Shown: positions 10,343 through 22,589, counted from the stretch's first letter. The stretch is DNA of 64,000 bases from Branchiostoma belcheri (GCF_001625305.1 NW_017803910.1:2232885-2296884); one strand, 5' to 3'. The notes: generated from the sequence alone by a model not told the origin. Translations and numbers: made by a program.

Positions 10343-13300
10343 TTACCTGTCGGAGGAAAAAATACATTCATCTCCATTTCTCCAACCGTACAGCAGATAT
10401 AGCTCTTCTCGGTAGTTTAAGAACTCCACAAATAGAGGCCGCTCCCCCTCTTTTTGCCGTAATGGTACAGTCCCTACTGCTTGCCAACGCTTTGTCTCGG
10501 AACGATACACTCCCAGGTGCAGGGGTGGAGGGCTTGTGGTGGGGAGGGAGAAATATACGCCGAATATTTGTTCATCTGTAAAAAAGCAGATTGCACAATG
10601 TTTACAAAATACATGCAAACCACCAGTACAATTTTTTTTATTTACTTACGTCTTTCCTATTTGTCGTACAAACACCTTGTCAATCAAAGGCTGCCGAATT
10701 AGTATATGAGACACTGGTTAAGCTCCTATGGTGTTGCCAAAAGAGAACTTGCTACAAAGTTTTAATGACCAAAATTCCTATTCATATACTACACGTAGAT
10801 GCATTTCTGTCTTCACAAATCTAGTTATACAGCCATACTGTTGACCAGGCTTCACTAATAAGTACTTTGAAGAAATCAAAAGAAAATAAAACATAAGTGG
10901 AGAAAACTGTTGAGAACAATCTATTTGTCATTGAATAAGTGATATATGGAGTAAAACTTACTGAAGGCCGTAGCTTTTACGAAAATCCTCCTGAATGTGG
11001 AGGGGAGGGTATCCCATCGGTCATTGCGAAGGCAGTAGCGGTACATTCCTTCTCGAGAAATGACAACTATCCCATCGTCCACCGCGACAGCTTTCAAGTT
11101 CACCACATCCGAACATGGCAGTGACGCCATGGGTGTCCACGTGTCGTTCACGTGATCGTATCTTTCGCACGTAGCCGAGCCGTTTGGGCGGAAACCTCCA
11201 ATGGCGAAAAAGTTGTCCTCCAAAAAGACGAGCTGGCAGTTCTCACGCGGTGTTGTCATGTCTAGCAATCTTTCCCAGGTATTTCTGTGTACGTCATATT
11301 TAAGAAAAGATCTTGTCAACCTTGGCGGCTCGTCGTCATCTGTGTCCAACCTTCCGCCAGCTGCTAAGAGCTCGTTTTCCTCAGTTCTCAAAAGAGAAAA
11401 GTTGACCAGGCAAGGTGCAGTCTGCTCCATGTCGCCCGGTGGCGCTTCTATACGGTACATTTTTTGATCCGTTGGGCAAAAGCATAAGAAAGAATTTGAC
11501 CTAGCGTAAAAAATAACGCAGTTTTTCATATAGAATCCCAAACGCGGAACAAGTTGCACAAGGCTTTCGGTAAAAGTTGTGTTTCCTTTTGACATTATCT
11601 GCTGATTCGAGTCCGACGATTCAGTGTCTAAATCTTCTCTTTCACTACTAGTATATTTGTCATCGTGGAAGATGTGGTAGGGCACGCGCACGCGCATCAG
11701 GAGCTCGGGCAGGTGCTTTCCTCTCTCATCCGGGTCCTCTCGTACCCACGTCATGATGACGTCAACGATGTCCTGTTCGGTGGTGACCATGACGTCATCG
11801 CTGGCTATGACGTCTTGTAGCTGGACAGCTGGCATGTCTAAAAACATCGGAGACTGGGAAACCTGGAGGAAAGAGTGGGTGATGAATGTTTGGTCCACAA
11901 GACAAAGTACTGTGCATTCATTCACTCTCACTCACTCACTCACTCACTCACTCACTCACTCACTCACTCACTCACTCACTCACTCACTCACTCACTCACT
12001 CACTCACTCACTCACTCACTCACTCATACGAAGGAAGTTGAAAGAATGAAACTTGCTTGGTCCTACCTGTAGAAAGTGCTCCGTGATGAGTTTCTTGCTC
12101 GCCCTCCTGACACGCCGTAGTCCGTACAAGTCACTCAGGACGTACGTCTGTACACAGTTGGTGACGTCAAGGTGCCGCCGGAGAAACCTGGCGCACTCTG
12201 TCCTGATTTGTGCAACCTAGGGGGGGNNNNNNNNNNNNNNNNNNNNAGGGGGGGGGGGATGTACAACGTTGCTATTGGAAACAATTCCAAACTTTCCGTT
12301 CTTTCTACATTGAACAAGCATTATAAGCAAGAAAAAGGACACACCCTCCAAACTTAAGTGCTGCTAACTTTGTGGGGTCTGCAAACTTTGTGAGGACAGC
12401 GCGTTGGTTTCGGAACCAAGAGGTCCCGAGTTCGAACCCTGCCATGACACCGATCTTGTGCCCTTGGGGAAGACACTTTCAAAGTAAAATTGAGTATGTC
12501 TGTTGTCCGTGCGTTTGTCTGCGTTGGTGGCGGCATAAAAATAAGTTGTACCGTCGCCATGTCTTGCGACAAATGTTGGAATAGAAAAAAAACTTTAAAC
12601 GGCAAAGTGCTCGTGTTGTCGGAGATATTGTTTTACCTGGAAGAAACAGGCGGCGGCGTACAGTTCATACACGTTGTCCCGGTTTACCTCCACCCGGCCG
12701 GTGTATGCAAACTCAATCAGCTGGGAGACAGATTCTGCGCTGACCTGGTGAGAAATGTTAAAAGTTCATCTGTGTTGGTAGAAGTCATTATATAAAGCAA
12801 ATTCTAACTGTAATTTCCCACACTGAAATTTTCAACTATACTTTTAGGTATTGTTTGATTTGCGTTGTGTTTGTTGCCATGTTTCAACCTCTTGTTAATC
12901 TGTTCTCCCATGTATATGCATATGAGCCAGGCGCCTGGATAGAAGAAGTCAAGTCAAGTCAATCTTTATTGCACAACAATTGTAACGGGTACAATGCATG
13001 GCAAACTCTTCAGTACTACATATCTAGCTAGCATCTACTCTCACGCCTACAGTATTACCTACAAGTTCTATGTATCGAAAATAACATTCTATTTCAAAAG
13101 TTAATATAGTACATGTATATATATGGAAGAATGGATAAATAGAAATAGTGAGAACCTCTAACAGGCGGACAGTCCTCTGCCTGGTCTCCTGCAGCCCGCA
13201 CGTGAACATGGTGTGGAAGTACAGGCTACAGGCGGCCAGCACCGCCCGGTGACACGGGAACAGCTCGTCTTCTACCTCCAACAACATGTCTATCAACTGC

Positions 13301-13365
13301 CCCGACTTGCGCATGCGCTGGAAATATCCCAAGAGCTTCGACGCATGCGCATTGTGGTCGTCCAT
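10343..13365 (-). CDS. BTB-BACK-Kelch (KLHL-type) protein, complete
   Basis: Five exons on the minus strand: 13365-13156, 12744-12637, 12216-12067, 11862-10962, 10575-10343, giving 533 aa with phases 0, 0, 0, 1. The start is the ATG at 13365 in good context (ACGATGG). The BTB domain (about residues 10-106) has DMLLEVEDELFPCHRAVLAA and LIEFAYTGRVEVNRDNVYEL. The BACK domain runs from about 107 to 210 (TNCVQTYVLSDLYGLRRVRR). Kelch-type blades with AAGG and AIGGF motifs and YDHVNDTWTPMASL follow. Such proteins usually act as CUL3 ubiquitin-ligase substrate adaptors. An acidic Ser-rich insert (SSEREDLDTESSDSN) lies between BACK and the blades. The blade region seems shorter or more diverged than a typical six-blade set. 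Donor 1 (GAG|GTTCTC) is weak. A 20-N assembly gap lies in intron 2, next to an acceptor. Confidence 0.88.
11915..12026 (+). repeat. (CACT)n microsatellite in a Kelch gene intron
   Basis: About 100 bases of uninterrupted CACT units, between BACK-encoding exons 3 and 4 of the Kelch gene. Confidence 0.95.
12227..12246. other. Assembly gap of 20 N flanked by G runs
   Basis: N bases with GGGGGG before and AGGGGGGGGG after. The gap lies in an intron, ten bases from the acceptor of Kelch gene exon 3. The true length is unknown. Confidence 0.99.
12372..12595 (+). mobile_element. tRNA-derived SINE, near full length
   Basis: The B-box match GTTCGAACCC is at 12430-12439, with a degenerate A-box-like segment (GCGCGTTGGTTTCGGAACC) upstream. 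A CTTGGGGAAGACACTTTC body, the GTTGGTGGCGGCATAAAA tail and an A-rich end at 12583-12592 follow. This is the clearest copy of a family seen elsewhere in the window. It lies in intron 2 of the Kelch gene, antisense to it. Confidence 0.75.
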
Positions 13366-13380
13366 CGTCCTGAGATGCAC

Positions 13381-14184
13381 TTGACTTGAGATGCTGAAAG
13401 GAAAACTACAAAATGTGACGCCAATTAAAAAAACAACTTAGATTTTTCTATTATACTCACCACACAGCATACGACGGACAGGGCTATCACCCTTCATGTG
13501 ATCTGTGTGAGCAAGCTGACTGATATTATCTTTGAAGACTATGAAAATATTGTCCATGATATATGACGATACAAACAACAAATTACGACAAAAAAACTGA
13601 CGGAAAAGAGGAATGTTTTGCTCAGTGTCATGAGAGCATCTGGCTCGTAAATTATATCATTTTGGGTGTCGTCATAAACATAATCATAACAACATGAATA
13701 AATACATCGCCACTGTTAGAAGCTACTACTAGTATCAGCTACAATGTTCCATGCAGCATGCATGTGGCAGCCTTACTTCAAAACATGATAAATCATTATA
13801 TAAAATGCAATTAGACGATGTGAGAAAGTACCTTATTGGCCGGCGCACATACGATAACAAGTAGATCGGTGTACCTCCCAGGCACTTCTCTGAGATGTAA
13901 ACATAGCGCGGCATTTGATGACACGGGCTTCGCTAATAATAGCACTGGAATCCTACTCCCAAGGAATGTGGAACCCCTATCCGTTAGTATTTCATACACT
14001 ACTGGCTGTGTTTTTGTTTTGGATGTGCGATAGGCACAAGTCAGTGTGCTCATAGATACACAATATTACATTCGCCCTAGCTTTAGGTGATATCTCTAAA
14101 AACTTCAGGGGAGGGCTACATGTATGAAATATAGGCGGATTTCACAATGATAATTCTATGTCAAACTAGAGTTCCCCGATCTCA
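13381..14184. other. DNA upstream of the Kelch gene
   Basis: Promoter and 5' UTR of the minus-strand Kelch gene are expected here, but no convincing TATA or initiator element can be named. No coding exon is supported. Confidence 0.45.
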
Positions 14185-15094
14185 TACCTTCGCCAAATGA
14201 TGTTAAACTTTATGACTGACAAATTATAGATTAGATTATTCCCCCCTGATTTAAGAAATAGGAACCTAATTTTCATGAATTAATCATTCTATCATAATCT
14301 CAACCAAAAGACAGTCTTATATATGTTAACAAACAATGCATTCTAGCATTTCCTAATAAATTATGCAAATGAGGTCCTGATTTGAATAAATTGTGTTTAA
14401 TGATGTTCACGTCAACTAAACTTTCAAATACCACAAGTATGAAATTCCAGGCAGTTATCATTACATAATTATAAAATTTTCTCATTAATTATGCAAATTA
14501 AGTCATTATTAACATAATCAATATCTTCCTGTGTTTCTCTCATTGTCAATTACCAATGTCACAAGCTTCAATTGTCCTATCATGGAATGCAGCTGATTTA
14601 TAGAATTTCCCCATAAATTATGCAAATTACATCCATATTTGCATAATTGTCACATAATTATATTAAACATCGCGTAAGCTACCTACATACCAAAAATCAC
14701 GACGATCCGTCAATCGGTTCTTGAGTTATCCCCTTTTGAATATTTTCAAGAATATATCCCTGCAGTTCTAGAGCAAGCCGCTAGGGGGCCCAAACTCACG
14801 TCACTTCTTCCCCAGCACAAGAGCTACCTACCATCCAAATTTCATCACCATAGCATGTCTAGATCATGAGATATCAAAACCGGAAGTTCAGCTGCAGTAC
14901 CATAACAAGCCGCTAGGGGGTCCCAAAATCTAATCATTTTGAGGTCTCATCAAGACCTACCCACCTACCAAGTATCAAGACAATCCATCAAGGCCTTCTC
15001 AAGTTATCGTGTTTACAGACAGACAGACAGACACACACACACACACACACATACACGAACGCCCCTGAAAACATAACCTTCTTGGCGAAGGTAA
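14185..15094. mobile_element. 0.9-kb non-autonomous element with ACCTTCGCCAA ends
   Basis: CATACCTTCGCCAA at the left and TTGGCGAAGGTAATG at the right form short terminal inverted repeats. The interior is AT-rich, with repeated TTATGCAAAT words, two AAGCCGCTAGGGGG segments and a GACAGACAGACA/ACAC microsatellite near 15020. No transposase reading frame is present. A fragment of one end occurs at about 3348-3390. Confidence 0.6.
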
Positions 15095-15317
15095 TGAGCA
15101 TATATTATGGACAAGGACAAGCAACCATCATCTCCTATGGCCTAGTATTTTATAGGGTATGCCCTTTGAAAAAACTATATGTATGACATGTCAATGATAC
15201 CGATGCATTTGGGGTGGGGCAGAATATGTCTGTACCCTTTGGTCTTTTCCTTCGGGATTGGGTAGAGGGTATACTTCGCTTAGGTATATCAAGGACATTA
15301 TGTTTCTTTCATTGTTA

Positions 15318-15323
15318 TTTATT
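15318..15323 (-). terminator. Polyadenylation signal for the GPCR gene
   Basis: AATAAA on the minus strand, about 60 bases downstream of the GPCR stop codon at 15384. Confidence 0.55.
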
Positions 15324-15383
15324 GTTTTTGCACTTACAAAAAAAACACATTAGCACTAATATCTCAGTACACGTCTGTACGTG

Positions 15384-18300
15384 TCACTCCATAATAATTT
15401 CGATGTAATCCAGGATCATATCCCTGACAGCGTTTCTCATATCACGGAGCATCAGTACCGATGCCTGTCGGTAGATGGCGTAGCGGAACCCGTAGATCAG
15501 GGCGTCGATGAACGTGTTAGTCAAGACGACAAGCTGGAAGACGTCCAGGGCCACGCTTATCGTGGACATGGCTTCCACCTTCGAAAGGAAGTACAGAACA
15601 AGAGACGGAAACCAAGTCATCCAGTACATCAGTAGGACAATACTCAACGTCTTTGCTGCCCGTAGCTTGTTTTCAAAGACCTCGTTGCCAGCTGGATTGG
15701 GGGAGCGATCCTCCAAGTTTTCCCTGTGTTGCTGCGCTTGTCTGTAGATGAGAGTAGCAAAGATGCTGCTGATGATCATCATGACTAGACAGAACGTGCC
15801 GATGAGAGAACCCTCGGCCCCGCCGGGCAGGCACGGGTAGACGGTGGTTGGGGAGACCTCGGTGTGTACTGCGCCCTGGTAGGTCACCACCTGAGTCAGG
15901 GATGGATTCATCACACATGAAAATTGACAACATTATTATCATGAAAGTTCATCTGTGTTGGTAGTTACATATTTAAAGTTAAAACATTTGAGGCTATGTA
16001 CATCAGGGCACATCATCCTTCACTCAACCGCGACGGGGGCCGACATCGTCTACCTTTGACCCAGTGTTGTCCCAGTCTTTTACCTATTTTGTAATCATGC
16101 GTGTACTTTGGCAAGAGTCTAAATCCCTTCTACTATAAAATTGCAACATTATGTAACCCAACACCAGTTACCATGGTGAGAGACATTCTGGTCATTGACC
16201 AGGTCAGAGGTCAGTGTTTGGAACGGAAGAAGAAACGTAGCAAAAACAATGTTTTCTTTCGGTAAACATTAAAAAAGTCACTACCTCCACCGTCCCAGTC
16301 CGCAGTACTCCAACAACTGGTGGTAAAACGGCGAAGACGAAACAGCCGGCCATGGCCGCAGCTACCCGCGGACGGGCCAGCTTTTTCTCGTACTCCAGCG
16401 GGCAGACGATGTGGGTGTAGCGGCACACCCACTGGCACATCAGCAGGGAGTGGGACAGCAGGACGGCCACTGCGCCGAAGAACGTCTGCACCTGAAACAA
16501 ACGAATGAAAAGAAACCTACAGTGGGGTTCGCTGGAAGACAGACGAAGAATGTCCAGACTATGCATGATGTGCAAAATGACTAATGAACTGGTGGACGTA
16601 CCAACTACTAAGTATCTGATACCTGCCCAGAAAAGAACAAGAAACAGTCCTGCCTTCAAATATCAGAGTCATCAACCAAGAATAGAGGTGTTCAAAACTC
16701 GTATTTTCCAAGAACTATCGTAGAGTGGAACTCGTTGCCACTAAGCACAGTTGGGGCATCATCACTAGAAAGCTTTCAACAACTCATGCAATTAAGTGTG
16801 CAAAGATTGAGCTAGCTGCCGCCGCGCCGCGTGCCTGCGAAGCTGGTGTGTTACGCCAAAGGGCGGTTATATCTAATCTCAAACGTGGGGCGAACGTTGT
16901 ATACAGGCGGCCAGCATTAAGCCCATTGACCCACCGAATATGCTTGGAGATTAGGTTATACCGGCTATACAGATACGGAAGCTGGTGCGTTACGTCGAAG
17001 GGTGGTTATACCGGCTATACAGATACAGCACCTTGCACAGCCCGCCGTTGGTGAAGCTGCCCTGTGCCGTGTTGTGGATGCTGAGCGGCGCGTACAGGAG
17101 GCAGCTGAACATGTCGGTCACAGCCAGGGCCGCCAGGAAGTAGTTACCGGGCTCCTGGAGTCAAGCAAAGTTGAGAATAAACGAATAAATGAGTGAATGG
17201 ATGGATGGATGGATGGATGGATGGATGGATGGATGGATGGATGGATGGAAGGAAGGATGGATGGATGGATGGATGGAAGGATGGATGGATGGACGGATGG
17301 ATGGATGAATAAATGAATGAATTACCTTTATTGTACATGCATGCTATTACAATCTAAGTACAGGTCATGTTTCTACCCTTCTATAGTTTCTTTAAGTAGG
17401 GATGTAAGTTCCTCTTGTTGTAGGGTCGTGTGGCGTAACGACGGAGTGCAGAGAACCAAGAGGTATCCTGCCACGCCCTTGGGAAAGGCACACGACTTTA
17501 CTCACTTCACTCAGGTGTGTATGAGTATTGGCCTCTAGCTGCGTCGGTGGCGGCATAGATAAAAGTTGAGAACTTGAGTGTGCCGTCACTTTTGTGTCCT
17601 TAAGACCTTATGACCCCTTCAGTATCCTTATGACCCTTTCAAGACGTTGAAATGAACATGCTTCTGTGTCGCTTTCTTACAAATCAGATGAGTTCGGTTG
17701 CACATGTACAATTCATCCATATCAGTCAAATGGGTGTCGACGACCTCTACTTGGCTGGGTTCCAATTTCTCCGAGGAACACCTCCGAATGTCGGAGAATT
17801 TCGTAGAAAGCGTATCTGTCTATTAGGTCGTAAAGTGCTACTTAAATTTGTGCAAAACTCTTGAAAGGGCAAAGGTTATACAGATTGCACACAGCCAGGC
17901 GTATACATGCTTTGATCCTTTTACAAAGCCTCACGCCTGTCTACTCGGGTTGAGGAACCTTTGGTAGAGTTCAGTGGACTGAAACGACTGACGCAGTTTA
18001 ATTCCCAGGGTACATTAGAGATGAAACACTTATCTGCCGTGGAGTCATACAATCGAAAAAAGTCGAAGTGTGTGGGTGAAAGCTAAGTACATGGGGAATT
18101 TAGGCAAACGATATTTTTCCCGAAACAATATTTGAAAACTATAGACGCCATCCTTAGATACACCAACACAACTTCGAAACGACACGTTCTGAAGACGTGC
18201 TATGCACACTATACTGCCTGGTTCGCACAGACGCAGTACGTTCTGCCAACACAACGGTCAGGTAGTTCCACGACATCATAGCCTTGCCTATAAATCTTTT

Positions 18301-20813
18301 TTCCCTTTTCTTGTGCAGGTAGATTTTGAGTAATTCGTCCAGAACTTATGTATAGAATATCATAACACAATCTCTGAGTTACTCAGCAAATCTACACAGT
18401 AACAAACACAAGTACATGAGCGTAGCGAGCTATATTGATTCGCCGTTAACCGTAGCCGGCCAGCTCTAACTCAACGTGAAGCGTTGTCGGTAAAATCTTG
18501 TGAAGGGTAATTGCTCACTTTCTAGTTCTGTATTGCACGTAATTTCTTATCCTCAATTCTTTCTATCGAAAAGTCGCAAAGCCAGATTGACCTAAACACA
18601 AAAAGGAGCGTCCGTCAGTTGTGTTGGTGTGTGTTCGCAGACTAGTTTTCACATACACGGAACAATCCAACAGCAATGAACATAAATGATCATAATCCTA
18701 ATCTCCAAGCAGATTCGGTGGGGCCTGTATCCATCATCGTGGGGTGGGCATTAAGTCCCCTTGCCCTACCGAATCTGATTGGAGATTACATAAGTCCAAA
18801 GAACAATGAGATATAGGAGGTTAACACGTAATCCTTAACACGTAGCCACTCCAGCTTAAGAAATCTTTTTCAAATAACTTTGTTAGCATTTTAATGTCTT
18901 GGGGTGGTGGGACTACGGCGCACTGATATGTCAACTTTGTGTATTTAAATGTTAATTGTATTTTGCTGGGTGGCGGTGTTAATATAAGTTTTAAACTTGA
19001 GTGCAGCGCCACACTGTCCTTGTTATAGTTTGATGTATTGATGAATAAAAAATAAATAAAAATAAAACGCCATTGCGTCCACAGAAGTAGTGCTCCCCTG
19101 GGAAATTATTCTCCCTACTTGGTTAAATTTTACCGTTCGTGATTTTTCAGCCAGCGTTCTTAGTCTTATGTGTGATATGTTGAATACCACTTTTTATGTG
19201 TGTCATGCTGATACGACTTCGACATTAAAGACTGTGATACATGATGCAATAGTAGGCAAAGGTTTTTTTATGCATACATACGGTCAATACATACGGTCAT
19301 CATACTCGGAAAATCTGTATCTGTGTATCTGTACATGAATCTGTATCTGACTGCAAATGAAGATTTCGAGTGATTGCATAACATACATATGGTACATACT
19401 AAAGTTCTACATTGCCATTGTGTGAGGCCTTCGGCATTTTTCAACGACGACCATTAGTGTCCATCTTCTTCAAAGATTGCCAGACTTGCCTGGCTTCGGC
19501 GCGCTAGTGAGCTCAAGAAAGTAGAGAAGGTGGTATGCAAGGTCTCGGCAATCACTTACATTCACATGACTTGACTTACAAAGTGCTTGTACTGTATACG
19601 CCTAGCCATGCGGAGTATATTGTCTAATGGATTCCCTGGAATATAATGAAGCACTTAAGACCAAAGGTGTCATACGGACTAAGCCTTAGGATATCCCAAA
19701 CATATTATTTTCGTAAAAGTCGTCTTCGTGATTCTTTGAAAAGTGTTGCGCTCAGTAGATAACAGCTTCCTATGCCTATAGGATAATTAACCTTGGAAAA
19801 GTGCGTTGGCGGAAAAACTAGTTTCAGTGAAGCAATGTTCTGACAGAACAACTATCTACTGCAACCTTTCTCGCCAAAAAAAAAAATGAATTTGAATTTC
19901 GCACGACACATTTACAACTGTTTCTCAATTATGATGTCTTCATTTTGCTGTCGTAAACCAGACGTACGTCGTGTGTACTCCCCATGCAAGCAGATTCTTT
20001 CTTCGGCATATTTTTGGCGTGTTTAGGTGATTTTATCGGACTCTATTTTTCGTACTGGTATCTTCTTTTTTATGCCATGCCAGCCAAATGACAATTGGTA
20101 ACTGTCTGGCAAATGGATACAGCCTGGCCAATTTGACACTGTCTTTGCAGCCAGAAGATTTCCTTGGAGATTACGTCGTTTGAAACAAACCGGGTATTCA
20201 GTTTCATCTTATTTTGGATGCCCTCCTGGGCTCCTACACCAATTATTATATACATGTACAGAAACAGACATGTACAATCACATTTATCATACAATGATAC
20301 AGTATTCAACTAGAAATGTAACATTTGCAAAGCAAATGCATAATGTTTACCTTTGCATAATCTGCTTTGTTAATTCTTACTCAAACACATTCATATACAT
20401 GGTGACAAGAATCCCTCCTGCTATAAAATTGCAACATGATGTAACCCAACACTAGTTACCATGGTTACAGACCATCTGGTACAGGTCATTGACCTTAGTG
20501 TTTGGAGAAGAGGAAACTGGGCAAAAACAATATGTTTTCCTTGAATTCGGTGAACATAAGAAGTATTTACCTGCATGGACTCCCTGGTAGCGATGACGCT
20601 GACCAAGCAGCCGTTCCCCAGGACAGACAGCAGGATGTAGCAGACGAGAACGATGACGATGACGGGCCGCGATGCCGGGTGCAGCCCGTACAGCCCGCAC
20701 GTCAGGGGGCTGAAGCTGGACACTGTGACGGTAGCGTTGTCTGACGTGACATTTCGGCTGACGACAGCACACGTGGCGTGGGTGAAGTTTGCCAAGGCGT
20801 GGAGAGATTCCAT
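15384..20813 (-). CDS. Orphan class A (rhodopsin-like) GPCR, complete
   Basis: Four exons on the minus strand: 20813-20571, 17154-17032, 16491-16285, 15890-15384, giving 359 aa with all introns phase 0. The ATG at 20813 has a strong context (AAACATGG). The N-terminus carries sequons N9, N21 and N26. TM1 has [11 protein letters not shown] and TM2 has LAALAVTD. Cys in GLCK begins TM3, which ends CRY (145-147) instead of DRY. TM4 lacks the usual Trp. ECL2 has a Cys (YPCLPGG). TM6 has WMTWFPSL, keeping W-F-P, and TM7 has DALIY (320-324) instead of NPxxY. The protein is therefore a seven-helix receptor with both activation microswitches altered. The ligand cannot be inferred. A first non-coding exon may lie upstream of 20813, where the DNA is repetitive. 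Introns 1 and 3 share homologous 5' ends. Confidence 0.82.
16132..16284 (-). repeat. Intron 3 5'-end copy of a shared intronic sequence
   Basis: From the splice donor of exon 3 inward, this matches 20418-20570 at roughly 80% by eye. Shared words include CAAAAACAA, GTTACCATGGT, and ATAAAATTGCAACAT with TGTAACCCAACAC. The similarity reaches the donor, while the neighbouring exon ends are unrelated. Confidence 0.8.
16505..16805 (+). mobile_element. LINE reverse-transcriptase C-terminus remnant
   Basis: The frame [20 protein letters not shown], followed after a frameshift by [20 protein letters not shown], resembles the C-terminal end of CR1/Jockey-group LINE ORF2 proteins. Tandem copies of ACCGGCTATACAGATAC at 17010-17027 follow it, probably its 3' tail. 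It lies in intron 2 of the GPCR gene and is antisense to it. Confidence 0.65.
17186..17312 (+). repeat. (GGAT)n microsatellite
   Basis: A long run of GGAT units with a few GGAAGG interruptions, about 30 bases upstream of exon 2 of the GPCR gene on its sense strand. Confidence 0.95.
17424..17600 (+). mobile_element. tRNA-derived SINE copy
   Basis: The start TAGGGTCGTGTGGCGTAACG corresponds to the head of the copy at 52085-52322. The CCCTTGGGAAAGGCAC body and the GGTGGCGGCATAGATAAAAG tail follow. The B box is disrupted. It lies in intron 1 of the GPCR gene. Confidence 0.6.
17601..20417. other. Remainder of GPCR intron 1
   Basis: No coding exon is supported. The stretch holds a fragment of the ACCGTTAAGCG repeat (about 18435-18500), a short inverted-repeat element at 18699-18788, a SINE-tail-like stretch near 18960-19060 ending in AATAAA repeats, and a CTTGGAGATTA end near 20160. 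Confidence 0.5.
18699..18788. mobile_element. 90-bp inverted-repeat element, family B
   Basis: TAATCTCCAAGCAGATTCGG at the left is repeated inverted at the right (CCGAATCTGATTGGAGATTA). The ends match the family seen at 49573-49678 and the fragments near 16940, 20160 and 39800. Confidence 0.7.
20418..20570 (-). repeat. Intron 1 5'-end copy of the shared intronic sequence
   Basis: Partner of 16132-16284. It begins at the donor of GPCR exon 1 (CAG|GTAAATACTT) and runs about 150 bases into the intron. Confidence 0.8.
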
Positions 20814-20844
20814 GTTTGAGGGCCTGCATGGGGGGTCCCGACAA

Positions 20845-21010
20845 CGCTCTACGCTAAATTTTGACAGCCGGCTACGTATTACGCTGAATTCAGGAAGCCT
20901 AACAAATACGTTGTACGATAAATTCCGGGTAACGTTCACGAATCAAAACGGCGAATCCGCTCTACGCAAAATGCGCCAATTACGCTCTACGTTGAATAAG
21001 AGCGGTCCGT
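20845..21010. repeat. Diverged copy of the ACGTTAAGCG-type repeat
   Basis: Repeated ACGCTCTACG and ATTACGCT words at about 30-bp spacing resemble the reversed unit of the repeat in 3900-4869. It starts only about 30 bases upstream of the GPCR start codon, so it may contribute to the 5' UTR. Confidence 0.45.
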
Positions 21011-22589
21011 CTACGCTCTACGGAAAAAGGGCATGCGGGCCATGTTTCTCTCTACCGTGCAGCTATCTAACTACTGTGGGGAGATGCCGACAGTATGTAT
21101 ATATAACCAGGTGGTTGGCAATGCTTCCCTCATGTAAATGAATAGAATGAAGCTTGCACGGTGCTTAGCCCCGCACAGCACTGCGCGCAAAACTATATGT
21201 TTAAAACCTACGTAAAGGAAGCGTTTTGTCTCCTCTAAACCTACTTAAAGGAGGCTCTTTGTCTTCTTTAAGTACCAATTATCCGCACGCTTCTCTCTAA
21301 GTAGTTCAGTATATATGACATACACTGAGCTGGGCTCAGTTTTAGTTTTATTTTACCAGAATTCTAAGGTTACACTCAGGTCATTTGGCCTGTTTTTCAG
21401 GTACTTCTGGGGCAATAAAATACACAAATCAATACATACTATAATATTCCATATAAATCCAATAATGCACAATCATAACAATACAGTATAACACACAATT
21501 ATAATCATACAGCCGTGCTCAGGAAATGCCAGTTCCAATTACGAGTACAATGAGTTTTTGAAATTCGTTACAGTTCTGAGTAAACTTTAATGAGCGAGAA
21601 AAAACAGAGCTCGAATCACAAGGGCGAGGCGGACGGGAGTGACCTGTCCCTGGCCCGGCGGATTTAGACTGAGAACACCGGCGAACGGGGCCAGAGACCT
21701 GGTAGCTAATTACCCATTTTGATCCCCGGGGGGTTCCAAGGATCCACAATTATTCTAACAATGATAAATAAGATTTTACTGTTTAGTAGTTAGAGTAGTC
21801 ACATACTATACTGTTTGTTACCCATCCTGTTGTCCATCCTTTATTTTCATGTTACGTGTACTTGCAATTAGCCAACGGGCAAGAACTTGCAATAAACTTT
21901 CTATTATCTGCATGCTTCTCTAAATAGTTTAGAGTAAATGGAAATAAACTGGTAAACTTTAACGAGCGAGAAAAAAGAGCTCATATCAGCAGGACCAAAC
22001 CCTAGCCTCGTTTGCAGGCGTTCCGGGATCGGTCTTTTTCTTGATGGGGGGGGGGGGGCGCTTATTTTCTAATCAAACGTATATCGCACGTCATTGTCAT
22101 TGTCATTAGAAGCTCCGGCTGCCAACCCTAGTATACCCAAGTAAGCACTATCAGTTAGTGCTTACTTAGTCCGCCTCCTCCTCCGAGCTGATAGCTTTTA
22201 TAATGCGTTAGTATGTCGTATACTGTATATTTGTATTCGGTGGAATCTAGCCTGCAGAGAGATCTATCTCTCTGGGGCTCATGTTTTATATCGACACATG
22301 TAACATAACAAACAGTAAAAGCTGTGAAAAGGTATGTGATGCGTCCAGATTTTGTTGGAGTTCAAGTTCAAGTTGGAGTTCAAGTTCAAAGCTACACTCC
22401 ATTTCAAGCATCGTCGACAAATTCTTGGAATCAGCAGTTAAGCGCAACAAAGCGAAAGTCCTGTAGTGTCGAGGTCACCGGGTCATGCAATGGGTTGTAG
22501 CGTAAGCGTGGTATAGCTGCCGAGGCTCGTTCGTCGTTTTCGCAAATATAGATCAAGACTTGGCAGATAATGCCACCCCAGTGGGTTGT

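Noticed and set aside
12372-12445. tRNA gene suggested by the A- and B-box-like sequences
   Set aside because: No acceptor-stem pairing or full cloverleaf. The segment continues into a body and tail shared with other dispersed copies, so it is a SINE.
13811-14053. 80-codon minus-strand frame upstream of the Kelch gene
   Set aside because: No start context, splice sites or motif; the Kelch gene is complete without it.
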